A stretch of DNA of 64,000 nucleotides from Psilocybe azurescens (GCA_023853785.1 JAJIRX010000533.1:248001-312000); one strand, 5' to 3'; numbered from the stretch's first letter, positions 1-12,378 are shown. A program made the numbers and translations. The notes: generated by a model not told the origin, from the letters alone.

Positions 1-380
1 AAATCTCTCACCCAAATCCTTACTACCAGCAAGACTAGTACTGTCCTCCAGTCGTTTTAGTGGCGCTAAGATGTTCTCTAGCTGTCCAATAGAGAACAGC
101 GACATCTACCATGCTGGTAAGCAATACCCTTTTGCGACTCGGCACACGACTTGAAAAGGGAATTGTTACTAAACTTAGGCAAGATTAGATAAGATAACAT
201 TCAGGAGAAAAAATCAAGCAGGTCCGAACCGTGCTTCAGCTTCACCGTCTGCGTGCGTTACCTGTTCTATGGATTCCATGAATATCTCACGCCGCCTTCA
301 ACACACGACGCGGCACGGCGGCGTCATTTTCTGTCAAATTCTCGTACTAGGACGCTCGCATTGTCAACCGTGGCTATTGC
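1..380. other. Intergenic, nothing recognised
   Basis: No open reading frame resembling a known family, no RNA gene and no clear repeat was seen. The stretch at 120-195 resembles 2630-2700 (a G/A-rich piece with 'taagataac'), so it may be part of the same decayed duplication that lies upstream of the AsnRS gene. Confidence 0.4.
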
Positions 381-382
381 GG

Positions 383-1145
383 TCAGCCCGCGTTCCTCAC
401 CCAAAGCCCCTACCTCTACCTCAAAGTCCCAGTTCCTGGTAGTCACTTATCTCCAAGAAATCGGAACAATTAGATCTGCGTGCTCGTAATTATATTTTCT
501 AGAACTTTTCCTCGGAGCTCATTAACGTAATAGCTTCGCAATTTAATAGTCTGCAGTTCAGGGTTCCGTGAGTCAATTGGTGAGTGGTAACTTACATCAG
601 AAATGAGTGCATCTTGACGCCATTTGAATGCTATGTCATTGCAGAGTCACCAGTGATTATGATTCTCTGTGGCGCAAGAGCTCCGTGGACATGTATAAAA
701 TGCCAGACAGAAGGTCTGTAATTATCAGAGATCTGCTTCCCCAAAACAATCAACTTACTTTCGAATTTATCTGAACATCATGGTATCATACAAAGTATGC
801 CTTTTGAATTTCCTATCATTTTAGCCGCAACTAATTTGCGCGGTATACTGTAGGCTGGCGACCATGTTGAATATCGCGCTATTGGTGGCGAGCCGGTTGA
901 CGGCAACGAAACGTCTACGACGACTGGCAAAATTGTGGAGGTTATAACTGAGACCCAACCAGCTGGGGAGACTGAGGTTAAAGTCAAGATAAGCATCATA
1001 GTTATTTAGTATGAATACTATAAGTAGATATTTACTCCTTTGAACTAATACAAGCTTCTGAAGATGAGCCGCGTTATCTCATTAAGAACGACAGCACAGG
1101 GAAGGAGACTGCTTATAAGGAGAAGAATATCATCGGCAAAGTCTA
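383..1145 (+). pseudogene. Decayed unit 1: AsnRS fragment plus Hva1/TUDOR-like remnant
   Basis: Bases 383-435 match the AsnRS segment at 3790-3845 (the [15 protein letters not shown] region) with several substitutions, so this is a dead fragment of the neighbouring synthetase. Bases about 849-980 read GDHVEYRAIGGEPVDGN then GKIVEVITETQPAGETEVK. After a decayed intron, about 1057-1140 reads EDEPRYLIKNDSTGKETAYK. That pattern (GDHVEYR, KND.TGKETAY) resembles the Hva1/TUDOR (DUF2945-like) small proteins common in fungi. The expected GT donor after 'gtcaag' reads AT, and no convincing start codon was found. The whole unit is repeated, more decayed, at 1380-2030. Family assignment is from memory of the motif. 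Confidence 0.5.
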
Positions 1146-1379
1146 AGGCAGAGATGCTAGGTCGACGCTTGGCGGTAAATGACCGTCGACAACAAAGTTT
1201 TCATGAAATCGACGTCCAAGTTCAACGTGACTTCGTGATCATTGTACAGATTATAAATTTATCGTAATAGTTGAAAAATAAATTTCGTTTGTTCTATAAA
1301 CATTAGCGTATATTGGGAACGCGCTCTCGATATCGTACTCAAGGCCCCAAGCCCCAGCTTCGGCGCTTGTCCCCTAGGA

Positions 1380-2030
1380 AGTGACGCCGCTATTACTCGT
1401 TCACTGTTGTCGAAGGCGGCCCGGGCGCGACGCTCTTCGAGTTTCGACTACCACGGCGATCTACCTCGAGACCTGCTTTAATCTCAGAGCTGCTCAGAGA
1501 GGATGATAGTAAAAATCTCCGATAACTTGGAAAAAATTGATCTATGTTCTCAGAAATGTCTTTTCGAGACTTTTACCTGGGATTTAGTTGTCAATACCAG
1601 GTCCAAGCTTCATAACCTCAGTTGGTGAGCTGCAACCTACATCGTGGTTGAGTGCGTCTTGACGCAGTTTTTGACCGCTATGTCATTTCAGAGTCACCAG
1701 TAATTATGATCCTCTCTGGCGCCAGAGCTCCATGGACAGGTATAAAATTCCAGACAGCAAGTCGAATTCGCACACCTGCTTCCCAAAACAACAGTTAATC
1801 TGTCTGGTATAATGTAGGCTGGCGCCCGCGACTACCGGAAAATTTATCGAGGTCATAACTGAGACTCAACCCACTGGGAAGACTGGAATCACGGCCAGGG
1901 TGAGCACTATTTCTATTTAACTTAAGCTGCATGAATCGTATTTACTCGTCTTGATTGGTGCAGGCTTCTGAAAAGGAGCCACGCTATCTTATTAGGAGGC
2001 CAACACTCTCGGTGAAGTCTGAGGCGTAAG
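1380..2030 (+). pseudogene. Decayed unit 2: AsnRS fragment plus Hva1/TUDOR-like remnant
   Basis: Second copy of the unit at 383-1145. Bases 1380-1477 match AsnRS 3719-3840 with internal deletions. Bases about 1623-1760 match 580-720 clearly. Bases about 1826-1990 keep the TUDOR-like remnant: GKFIEVITETQPTGKTG, an intron that still has GTGAGC at its donor, then EKEPRYLIRR followed by loss of frame. It is more diverged and shorter than unit 1, so the tandem duplication is old. No function is expected. Confidence 0.5.
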
Positions 2031-2807
2031 ACGTGTCGACACATAACGGTAAATGGCTGCCGACATCATAGATTCCGCGACATTCAATGCCTGAATTCGA
2101 TGTATTTTTGGGATGATTATACAGAGCATGACAATAATGCAGTCGTATGTAATACTACTCAACCATTTTTTGCAATGCACATTGGTGCATATCTCGAAAT
2201 CACTTCGTCTTTCAGTTAATCTGAACCCAGAATCGCAACAATTTCTAGTCCGTGGTGTTTCGTATTTCAAGACTTCGGTAGCTGGGACGAGTTTTGGATC
2301 GACACAATTTCACCTATACACTTGGCTCTGACATGATGGTGTTCAAACAGTAAGAGTCAAAAAATCAATAAAATAATAAACCTAAGAATTGCCCGGCGAG
2401 TTGCCTGCGAGCGGCAACTCAATATACAAACTACATAGATTTCAAATAGATTTGGTCCTAAATTTTTACATATATTCCTCAGAAATCCACTTAGCACCCA
2501 CAAATGTGTACTTAATATGACTACCGTTCACCAGTCATCTTTAGTGTCATTGTAGGAATTGGTCGCCCAATGATAAACGGACACATCATCTACTATGCTG
2601 ACAGGCAAAATTAAAGCAGAACGTTTTTGTTATCTTTGACTCGGGATGCGACTTGAAATAGAAATCGCTACCAAAATGGTCAAGATTAGATAACTTAAGA
2701 TAACAATTTCGAGTCAGAACTTTGACAGGGCAACAAAAGCTTCCATCCATCCTACATCGCTGGCAATTGCCCTTGGAACTTAGATACCACCACCGATATC
2801 CGTCCAG
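2031..2807. other. Intergenic region upstream of AsnRS
   Basis: AT-rich DNA without a recognisable gene. It must contain the AsnRS promoter. No clear TATA box near 2808 was seen. Confidence 0.4.
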
Positions 2808-4830
2808 ATGTCTACGATCTTCATCGATGAAGCCGCTGGCTCTGACACCACAGGCCAAGGAACTAAAGAGGCGCCATATCAATCTCTCGCTTACGGCGTA
2901 TACAAGCACGAGACAGCTGCTTTCCAAATACGCAAATCGCCAGAAGCAGAATACGACGAACCCACACAATCGGCCTTGAAAAAAGCCAAAAAGAACGCTA
3001 GCGGAATCGAGAAAAAGCTCAAGAAGCAGGAAGAGCTCGCAGAACGCGAGGCTAAAGAACAGGGAGAAGAGAGAGAGAGGAAAGAGAGGCAACTGGAAGA
3101 AAGTAAGAAGATCGTGCTGGAGGAAGATGTATCGCTTCCAAAGGCCGTCAAGGTGTGTTTATTATTATAACGTCGATATTACATGTTATTCTTACGGAAA
3201 ATTTGCAGTCTAAAATCGCCCACCTCGAAGGTCACAGATCAAAGCGAGTCCGAGTCTTTGGATGGGTCCATCGTCTCCGCCAACAAAAAGATATTATCTT
3301 CCTTGTCGTCAGAGACGGCACAGGTTATTTGCAAACAATTTTATCGGGTCGTGTGGTAAGTTGTATCTGATCTCAAATTTCGTATCACTAAAGTTCTCTC
3401 ATAGGCGCAAACATATCATGCTCTGACTCTCACCCTCGAATCCTCCGTCGAAGTCGTTGGCACACTGCAAAAGGTCCCCGAAGGCAAGACCGCACCAGGA
3501 GGCCATGAGCTTATCGTCGACTACTGGAGGATCATGGGCGCTGCTCCGGGAGCGGAAGACGCGTTCACGAACCGCTTGAACGAGAAATCCGATCCCTCGA
3601 TCCAAGCCGACCTTCGCCACCTCGTTCTTCGTGGCGAGACCGCCTCAAGCGTTCTCCGCCTTCGTTCTTATCTGCTCTCCGCATTCCGTGAATCCCTCAC
3701 TTCCGAGAACCTGATTGAAGTGACGCCGCCATGCCTCGTGCAGACGCAGGTCGAGGGCGGCGCGACCCTCTTCAAACTTGATTACTACGGTCAGCCCGCT
3801 TTCCTCACCCAGAGCTCCCAGCTCTACCTCGAAACCTGTCTCCCCAGTCTCGGGAGACGTATTTTGCGTCCAAGAGAGTTTCCGAGCTGAGAACAGCCAC
3901 ACAAGACGCCATTTGAGCGAATATACTCATCTGGAGGGTGAACTGGCTTTCATCGACTTCAACGACCTCATGGCCCACATCGAAGAGTTCATCTGCAAGA
4001 CGGTCGACATCCTCCTCGCGAACCCGACCTCAGCCGCGCTCGTCAAGCAGCTCAACCCGAACTTCCAGCCTCCCGCGCGTCCCTTCCTGCGCATGTCCTA
4101 CGTCGAGGCTATAAAGTGGCTCAACGAACACGGAATCCAGCACCCCGACGAAGATGCCGAGGGCAACCCAATCAAGGACGAGAAAGGACAGGTGGTACTC
4201 GTGGACCACAAAGTCGGGGACGACATCGCCGAGGCTGCTGAGAGGCAGATGACAGACATCATCGGCACCCCTATCTTCCTGCACGGCTTCCCAGCAGAGC
4301 TCAAGGCGTTCTACATGAAGAAGGTGCCTGCTGAGCCTGGCACTCCCGGGCCGATGTTCACAGAGAGCTGCGATCTGCTCATGCCCAATGTCGGCGAAAT
4401 CGTCGGTAAGTTGGGGATATTTATTTATGTCACGCATCTTGCATCACATCCCTCGGTCATACCGGAGAATATCTCTGATTTGTTGCCCTTTTTGTGCAGG
4501 AGGATCGATGAGGATTGCCGATATGGATGAATTGCTTGCCGCGTATAAACGCGAGGGCATTGACCCGGAGCCTTACTATTGGTTCACTGATCAACGCAAA
4601 TACGGTACATGTGAACATGGTGGTTATGGGCTCGGTGTTGAGGTAAGGGGATTTATAATTAAGAATCCAAAAGCGTGGTTCTAACTTTGATAAACAGCGA
4701 TTCCTGGCATGGCTTGCTAACAGGTATACAGTGCGCGAATGCTCCTTGTATCCCAGGTACGTCAACAACTTGCTTTATGGGTGCTTGAAATTGACGAACA
4801 ACCAGATGGCCTGGCCGAGCTACCCCGTAA
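2808..4830 (+). CDS. DED81: Asparaginyl-tRNA synthetase, cytosolic (one-base frame break)
   Basis: Class II aminoacyl-tRNA synthetase that charges tRNA-Asn with asparagine in the cytosol. Exons: 2808-3152, 3209-3355, 3405-4405, 4500-4642, 4698-4756, 4806-4830, all GT-AG. About 572 residues result, close to yeast Ded81. Residues about 60-105 form a K/E-rich coiled segment typical of eukaryotic AsnRS. The OB-fold anticodon-binding domain follows ([15 protein letters not shown]). Motif 2 ([17 protein letters not shown]) starts near residue 323. [20 protein letters not shown] and motif 3 (GLGVERFLAW) are present, and the C-terminus ends in ATP. Exon 3 carries one extra base at the GGG run 3852-3854: with GG the frame reads LPSLGDVF. 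The exons sum to 1720 bases, one more than a multiple of three. A sequencing error is more likely than loss of an essential gene. It converges on DPH5, 91 bp away. Confidence 0.93.
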
Positions 4831-4921
4831 AGGACAAGAACAGAGATTTGTCATATACTTTACTGATAGAAAACTTGTCCTTGGGTCTATGCTTTTTGCA
4901 TTTCGTTCGAAAATTTAAAAT

Positions 4922-6030
4922 CTATTCCAACGCACATTTGTACACATCTTTAGCGATATTTCTCCAAGTTTCTCGGTTTATAGCAAACTCTTCGGCGTAA
5001 TCGACTTCGAGGTGATGCAGCCTTTTTCCGACGATGACCAAACTGTGTAATGGCTGGCCGTAAGCATCGGCAGGGTGAGCCAGCAATTCACGAAGTGTGC
5101 CTGCAATTATTCGTTCTTCTTCGCCTCCTCCAACACGCGAAAGTGCGATGGCCAACGTGCTGTCAGGGTTCAAAACATTCTCTTGTCTGCTTTCTTCCGT
5201 CTCGATTATCTGTGAAACGGCGGTTGGAATTGACATGTATCGTGGTGGTTCGTAAATCTTTCGGCCTCTAGAAAACGACGAAGAAGTTCGATCAGAAAGG
5301 ATTGGCAGTAAGTTGCGTCCGGATCTCACCTTGCCAGGTTTTCTTCGCTTTGTTCCTTCACTTTGATGTCCAGGAGAACAAGGGTGTGCATTCCCAGTCC
5401 AACGTTTTCTTTGATTCGATCGTAGAAGCTGTCTGGTTTCCATGTCTCGGTGAAGAACACGAGGGAGACGGTCTGCCCAAAGTTGTACAGTTGCAATCCG
5501 CAGGCTCCCATGGCGTTCATGATTGATGCATTATGGATTACGCGAACCGGAATCTTGAGAGCGCGTGCTCGCAGGATGATGTCGGTATGAGTGGTCGCGC
5601 TAGACGGTTAATGACGCGTTAATACGAAAGAGCGGACCACTGCATAAATGGCACACTGTACCCAAACGGATCACCGACTACAAGGAGGGAGATATCCTCG
5701 ACGTCGGCGTTATGTAAAATTTCGTCGCTCTGGGTCTCCACCATATCGCGATCCGCCAGGATCAGTGATTTTTCATAGAAAGCTTCCTTTTACAATACAA
5801 CGGTTTGTGATAAACTTTCATGGTAGGCGATGGTGAACCGACCAGGCGATCTTTTTCTATCATCAAGATGCTTGTATACGCCTCGAGATAGACCCTAGTC
5901 GAATTTTTGACTGCCTAGTAGATATAGCGTCAGTACACGCGGGTTTCAGCGGGCAGGGTCGGTTTACTTGCAGACCGCGAAGGGTAATATCTTTCTCATC
6001 AGAGAGTCCTAGTCCAATTATATAGAACAT
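4922..6030 (-). CDS. DPH5: Diphthine methyl ester synthase
   Basis: S-adenosylmethionine-dependent methyltransferase of diphthamide biosynthesis, which methylates the modified histidine of translation elongation factor 2. Exons on the minus strand: 6030-5968, 5914-5843, 5786-5662, 5599-5330, 5267-4922. They give 291 residues in frame, the usual family length. The protein starts [20 protein letters not shown]. It carries [61 protein letters not shown] and [14 protein letters not shown], which together identify DPH5. It ends in the [12 protein letters not shown] region. The intron after DRL uses the weak donor GTCGGT; the others are ordinary. The gene is intact and convergent with AsnRS. Confidence 0.95.
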
Positions 6031-6818
6031 CGTCGATGGCCAAACTCCTCCGGAGAGTAATATAATCGAGTCGTGGATGCTATCGTCCGGCTGTTATAGA
6101 ATAGCGTTTGTCGCCAAGAGAGTCTCGCCTGCCCCAATCGGGAACTCAATCTGAGCTCCAAATTGAAGACTACACGATAACGTATATCGCATGTTGAAAC
6201 GTTGAAACATTGAATCGCAGTTGCTTGCATCTTATTAACCCACACAAGGTAACCAGCATTCATCGGTCACAAACCCATCATACATCTGATATTGCGAAAG
6301 GACACACTAATACTTAGTATTTAGGCAAGATATATGACTGCGGGGAGTAATATCCTATCAGGGTACAAACAGACGACCAGTTCGTATCATCGGGATTGGA
6401 AACTTTGTAAGACTCGTTGCAAAACCAGCAAGGAAAATGCAAGCGCTAAACTTGCATGAAATTAGGCACTCAAACTCGGACCGCAAGACCTTGTGGAAAG
6501 GTCAAAATGTACGTATCTAAGTCCGCCTGACTGGACCATAACTGCAGCTAAACTTGAAATCGCCGCAATTCTTGTTAGATCGTCACTATTTTGAGCTTCT
6601 GATTCGCTCTATGAGACTCGATAGGCTAGAAGCCACCTGATTGAGTTTGTCCTCCAGAGTATGTTCCCTGGTACCCTGAAGGGCCTGAATCCAAATCTGA
6701 CTTGGCGTTTCTTTTATAGATTTGAGCGGTACCCGGATCAGTAATTCTCGGTGTGCTCGGACAACGTTTTCCCTTACACACACGCTAACACCTCTTAATC
6801 ATAATAACATTCAGGCCC
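6031..6818. other. Intergenic, DPH5 / F-box divergent promoters
   Basis: Nearly 800 bp between the divergent DPH5 and F-box genes. No reading frame with family resemblance was seen. The right end holds the F-box gene's TATA-like box. Confidence 0.4.
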
Positions 6819-6825
6819 TATATAA
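6819..6825 (+). promoter_or_regulatory. TATA-like box of the F-box gene
   Basis: TATATAA lies 49 bp upstream of the ATG at 6874, a plausible distance for a core promoter with a very short leader. It is assigned from position only. Confidence 0.4.
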
Positions 6826-6873
6826 CTGTCGGTTCCACACTCACATGTACGTCCCCCGCCCCACATATCTGAT

Positions 6874-8962
6874 ATGGGAGCTCTGACTCATTGCGAACTT
6901 CGCGCACGCTTCAGGGCACCGTTCCAGGAACTACCTGTTGATATCTTACCACCCATTCTCTCGCATCTCACCGACAGGAAAGACTGGCATGCCTGCACAC
7001 TCGTGAGCAAGACCTTTGGTCGGATGGCCACGCCGTTTCTCTACAGTACCTTGGATTCGAGGGTTATCTCCAAAGTGAGCTTACTGTTCAACAGTGATTG
7101 CAATCTACAGACGAAAGTCAAACGACGCAATGCGTGGATTCGGGGGATGGCGTTCAATGAGGAGCGCGACGCACTGGCGTTTCCGAAAGGCGTCTGGATT
7201 TCTCCGTGCAGTACTTTCTTACTTCCAACTTTGATGATCCCTTGTTAGATATAACCGTATTAATGTCGGCTATTAGACCTTGGTACACCATCCCTGTACG
7301 ACTCTTCTCCAACGACCAGAGCTCGCACGCTACGTGCGTCGCGTCACAGAGACAGGTAAGTGAGCTATTCCCGCTCATGTTTCAAATTGCGTTCATCCAT
7401 CAGAAAGTCCGTCTCCTATGGGGCCGTATTCCTGTAGTGGTGATGATAACGCGTCAATAATGATCTATAACACTCCGATGGCTGATTTTTTAATCATCTC
7501 ATTGTTCTGACGCACCGATTCTTATACACCGTTCCCCATAGGTGCCGTTCATCGAGGGATGCTTTTAACATACCCCAACATCACCAGAGATACACTAGCA
7601 GCACTCTCACTATGCACGAACCTACGATCGATGACTTGGATCGATGATATTTCCTCTAGAACTTCCACTGGTGCAAAGCTTCTCGCTTTCCTCGATGTCC
7701 TCCGCACCTTACCTGTTCGGGAACTCACTATCCGGACACATACCGATCTTGGGGAGGAAGTATGGTCGCAGTTGATAACGCTCACAGGTCTGCGTAAGGT
7801 CTCAATTTGGTGCATGGAAGGACCTCCCCGAGTCCTGCAAGGATGGTCAGGCCCTTTGGGCAGCACGCTCACCCATCTTGAGCTGGGAGTCAGTGCATTT
7901 TTATATCCCTGTTCTGAACGTACGTGTTAATTTCACTCTCCCCATGTGTCTTCATCTGCGAAACAGAGGTGCGCTGGTGTTCCACCGACGATCCTTATCA
8001 CAGTGCTCTCGCAATTGCCGCTTTTGAAGGATCTCCGCCTTAAAGGCGCTCCAGCAACGTCGATCCCCACAATCCTCACATTCTTACCAAACTTGGAGTC
8101 GCTGGATACGGAATATTTGCTGTCGGGATCAGGTTCCTATTACAGCCAGCGACCAAGGCCATATAGAGCAATATCTCTGGATGACAACGAAGACGATGAA
8201 GAGCCTGAGGAACCTCCTTTGCCTGTCCTTCGCAGACTGACTGTCCGCACCAGCTCGATGGATAACCTCGGTCCTCAGAAGCTGTGGGGTTGGATACGCG
8301 AACTTGTGCCGCGTCCCGGGTTAGAGACATTCCGCCTCCACGCGTTCACGTTCAACATGGGCTATACGGGTATTCCACGCATGTTCATTCTCGATCTCGC
8401 GGTCGCACACGGCTTGACTCTCAGAGAGTTTATAGTTGGCGATGCCCATTTGACCTTGAAAGATGTGGAGTGTCTATGTTCAAAGTTCCCAAAATTGGAG
8501 ACTCTCAATTGTTCGTTAGCGAGTCCGGACGTGGTACGCATCTTTCTCCTGTTATGGACCGGAGCGGATAATGACTCTAAGTCCTCCGAGCCGTAGGGAT
8601 CGATAGTGGATGCCATCTCCGGTGCTAAAAATATGCAGACTCTCAAACTTCAAGTCAATTGGATTCCGAACGGCGGCGGCGTGGCGACGCGGAGCAGTAT
8701 TTTCAAGCTCGAAGATGCTACCAATATGATGCTCCGTAGCGATGACTCCAAGCTGAGGACCATCTCTATAGGCCATAAGCAATACACGGTGAGTTTCAAC
8801 CGTCACTCAAGTCTTGCGATGACCAAAGCCAAAGTTCCGCCTTACATTCGAATTTTTGTCATCTAGGGCAAATGGGTCTTACAAGAGAGCGAAGCTGGAC
8901 AACCTGGTCAGCTAAAATTCGTCGTGTCGGAAGACGTGGCAGAAGACAAGTGGAAAACGTAA
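6874..8962 (+). CDS. F-box / leucine-rich protein
   Basis: Likely substrate-binding subunit of an SCF ubiquitin ligase, one of the large expanded F-box families of Agaricomycetes; the substrate is unknown. Exons: 6874-7074, 7277-7355, 7542-7888, 7967-8533, 8597-8788, 8867-8962. They give 493 residues in frame. Residues about 16-60 form the F-box (ELPVDILPPILSHLTDRKD, then CTLVSKTF and PFLYSTLD). The rest has irregular leucine-rich repeats: RSMTWIDD, VRELTIRTHTDLGEEVW, LTHLELGRCAGVPPTIL, PLLKDLRLKGAP, FLPNLESLDTEYL, MQTLKLQVNWIP. Introns 1 and 2 (about 200 and 187 bp) are long for this genome, so an extra small exon there is possible. The start is the first ATG that gives the whole F-box. Confidence 0.8.
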
Positions 8963-9649
8963 AATCCGAAACTTTCAAGGCTGCACGACCATCATCACAA
9001 ATCTACGACCACAAAATAATAAAAACTCATCTGGCGTCATGAGATATCACAAACGTCATATTTATTTTACCCCTGTAAATACCCTAGGATTTGTTTATTT
9101 AAAAAAGCCATGCGCACTGATATGACTTCTCGCATCCTTCGGTATGGGCAGAGTGGATTGGCTGTGTGACTACCATTTTAGACATTATCGTCGAGATATT
9201 TGGTCCTAATAGCTGGTTAGGTTGGGTTACGAACTCTAATCTCCTGGAAGCCTGTCTGAAGCATTTTTCAGTGTGGATGGTTATTGACCGAGTATGCAGC
9301 AACGAACGGCATTTTCAAGAAGTGCCTGAATAGACAGAATGGATCGTGGGCGAGGATGAGAGACCTCGCTACAATGACGGAATGCAACATTGGATAAGGC
9401 ACTCACTAGCAGGACCATCGATCATCCTCTTGCATATCCACGATGTCAGTCAACCACCCCAAATAAGTCTGATGACATTACTTGTGGACTGTGTTCCAGG
9501 TCATCTGTGCTTCAGAAGGCCAAAACCGACATTTATTTTGGCATCGCACCTCGTGCGAAAAGCATGTTCAGTCTTCTCGTATTATGCATTCCATGGCACC
9601 GTTTGAGTGACGATCTCTATTTATCCTCCTCTTCTCACTACTTTGACTC
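8963..9649. other. Intergenic
   Basis: No supported gene, RNA or repeat between the F-box gene and the first BTB gene. Several ATG-opened frames here are short and match nothing recognisable. Confidence 0.4.
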
Positions 9650-10530
9650 ATGACCGACTCTGTCGACAGCTCCCAGATATCCAGCCCGAGTACCCCTATA
9701 CATACGGCTGACAATGACTCGACTACTGGTACTATACGCCACAGCACCTACTACTTCGAACCTGTGGTGTTTCGTGTATGCGACAGTGTCATCACATCCA
9801 GTGGTCTAGTCAACTCATTCCCTAACGACTGTTCAGGTAGACGGAGTTCTGTTCAAAGTTCCAAAAATGGATTCATGGTCACTGGAACCATGTTCCCCGA
9901 TATGTTCTCTCTCCCTATTGCAGCAGACGCTACGGCACAAGGCTCCAGTGACTCCAATCCCATTGATCTCCCAGTTGGTATATCTCAAACAGATTTTTAT
10001 GGATTCTTACTTGTTATGTATCCATAGTAAGTTTAAATTGACAAACTAAAATGGCAGAAGCTTTTCATATCTGTTTAGTTTTGGCCGCGATCATGAAGCC
10101 ATGACATACGAAGGATTGGTGGGAGCCCTCAAATTGTCAACGATGTGGGAGTTTCACCATGTACGTAGAGTTGCATTAATGTAGGAGCTATACTAGTGTG
10201 ATATTTATTGTCTTTCAGATCAGACAGAAGGCCATATCCAGTCTCTCGCCAATAATGAGATCAAGAAATGTAGTAGAAAATATTTTGTTGGCCAAGCAAT
10301 ATCGCGTCAAGCACTGGCTACGTGATGGATATCTGAAGCTAGTGTCTACCGAGAATCTCACCATTCAGGATCTCCGTACCCCACTTCAACTCGATTGGGA
10401 AACAATTGCCAGATTATTTACTACACAGTCTTACGCACGCAAGGGAGACGCCGGTCAACGCGTTGAAGAATACCTCGATACAATCTTCGAAATAGAGTTT
10501 AAAGGCACGCAAGTGGAGATCCTGCAGTAA
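9650..10530 (+). CDS. BTB/POZ domain protein 1 (one-base frame break)
   Basis: Small BTB/POZ protein of the fungal type that is probably a protein-interaction or Cullin-3 adaptor; partners are unknown. Exons: 9650-9775, 9837-10026, 10079-10160, 10219-10530. Family features are YYFEPVVFR, VDGVLFKVPK, GFMVTGTMFPDMFSLP, GSSDSNPIDLPVGISQTDF, GFLLVMYP, then LKLSTMWEFHH, SPIMRSRNVVENILLAKQY and LDWETIARL. The frame breaks between VPK and NGFM, where an A5 run (9863-9867) should be A6. With six A the spliced product is 236 residues. As written, the protein stays open only if the 61-bp first intron is kept (256 residues, with SGRRSSVQSS in place of the conserved strand). The next gene is a homologue. 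Confidence 0.75.
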
Positions 10531-10753
10531 GCAAAACGTCCTATAACATACAGTCTGCGAAATACATCGTCATGTAAACGTAAAATAGTGGTCACTCAGA
10601 CTTAAAACTGATATAAACTCTAATGCCTCGTGGAAGCGGCCCTCTATCGTAAATTGTCCAGTTTACGCAAAAGATACCCACGACATCCCCAGCTTTGCTC
10701 CACGAGAATCCAAACTCTCTTCTCCTTTCCATCCACAACCATACATGCATGAA

Positions 10754-11784
10754 ATGAGTTCTCCACAGTCGCAACAGCCTTCGGCGCTTATTTTGAACAC
10801 TGAAGGCACTTCTATTGCAGCAACCCAAGTTCCCCCATCTACTCAGCGACATTACATGTATTATATTGACTTGATCGTTATCCGGGTATGTCAGCTGTGC
10901 ATATGTAGTCGTAGTGTATGACTCTCCACTGATTGATCCTCCCATCCAACCTAAAGGTCGATAACAGTCTTTTTCGTCTTCCAAGTTCCAATTTTTTATT
11001 TCTGAAGGAGCGCTATCCGAACGACATAGGGCTCAACGATTGTGATTTGAGTCTATCAGGGGTCATTAATGCACAATCTTTTTACAGATTTCTTTTGGCT
11101 TTGTACCCTATGTAAGCTGTTATTACAATCATTACCAAGTCAGCCTGATGTAATCATTTGAAGCGACCGAGAACCATCTGGATATGATGAGTGGATGGAT
11201 GCTCTTAGGCTATCGACATTGTGGGGATTTGACGAGGTATTATTGGAACCGGCATCCTGGCACCAAGAATACTGTCAACTAATTACCTCTAATTACCTAC
11301 GCAGATTCGGCGGCGAGCAATAAAAGCGTTATCTCCAATTATGAAAAATAGAAACACTATAGAGACGATCCTCGCGGCAAAGGAATACCAAGTAAAGGAA
11401 TGGCTCACCGATGCCTACGAAATCTTGGCAACGAAAGACAGTCTTACAGAAGAAGAACTACGCAAACCATTTGAACTCGACTGGGAAACAATTGCCAGGA
11501 TTCTTCTTGTGCGATGCCAGAAGCCAGAGACATTGCCTAAGGCCCAACACTTCAATCATCTTCGTCCAAAAATCCGTTGTGACAGCTGCAAGATCACAAG
11601 CTCGGGACCTAACTCATTCAGGAAGAGACTGCAATGCCCTTATACATGCAAAAACATGCAACTCTTTGATGATGAAGAGAATCTATTAGAAGATAATGCG
11701 GAAGTGGTCTGGGAGAAAGGGGTTGTGCAGGATGTGTTTAGACACGAATTTACCAGGATAGTAATAGAGCGTGGTTCAGATTAA
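10754..11784 (+). CDS. BTB/POZ domain protein 2
   Basis: Homologue of the preceding gene, 223 bp downstream of it, and intact. Exons: 10754-10885, 10957-11111, 11164-11236, 11305-11784, giving 279 residues in frame. The BTB core is divergent: MYYIDLIVIR, VDNSLFRLPSSNFLFLKERY, NAQSFYRFLLALYPM, WMDALRLSTLWGFDE. The C-terminal helical part is better kept (KALSPIMKNRNTIETILAAK, LDWETIARILLVRC). A cysteine-bearing tail (CDSCKITSSGPNSFRK, then CPYTCKN) follows, a possible small metal-binding element that BTB 1 lacks. The expected HRYFLERHS-type motif is degraded to SSNFLFLKERY, so binding partners may differ. Role: probable protein-interaction module, substrate unknown. Confidence 0.75.
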
Positions 11785-12378
11785 CAAAGAATATCTCAAT
11801 TGAATTTGCGTCCACCAATTTATCTAAAGTCTGGTCCAGAAAATACTCCCAATCGGAAGGAATAGACCAGTGAGAGGATTGCCAATCGCTTCTATGATCT
11901 ACTAGATATGTTTTGTTACATGTGGTACAGTAACGAAGAAAAGATTTACTGAGCTCTAGCAAGTGTAACCTGTAAAGGTCCAAGGATAACGAGATAATTG
12001 TACTAAATTCCTGGACCCTATCTCATCAATTATCCATGAAGCAAGAGAAGTGGCAAATCCTACTTAGACGCACCACAAGTGCCTAATTACCATAAGTCAT
12101 TGAATTACAGTCCCATTAGTTATTTCATACAAACTAATAGACGGTAAATTCGGAAGCTAATTAAACCAAACACGATCTCGTGGCTATTAATACCTTGCTA
12201 CATAACGTCCAACTGTCCAGTTCGAGCAATACTTAAACAACCAAATATCCACCAGAACAACAACAAAAAGAATCTAATAAAATAAGGAACGCGCTGTGAC
12301 TGATGTGGTCAAGATGTATGTGGAAGGAGTGAGGTAAACATGCGATCTGGTAACGTGAGCGACTGAACTCGTGGGGGC
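11785..12378. other. Intergenic between BTB 2 and GH16 gene A
   Basis: AT-rich region between two convergent genes; nothing recognised. Confidence 0.4.

Noticed and set aside
4030..4437. 135-codon frame on the minus strand
   Set aside because: It lies wholly inside AsnRS exon 3, whose protein is clearly conserved in the other strand and frame.
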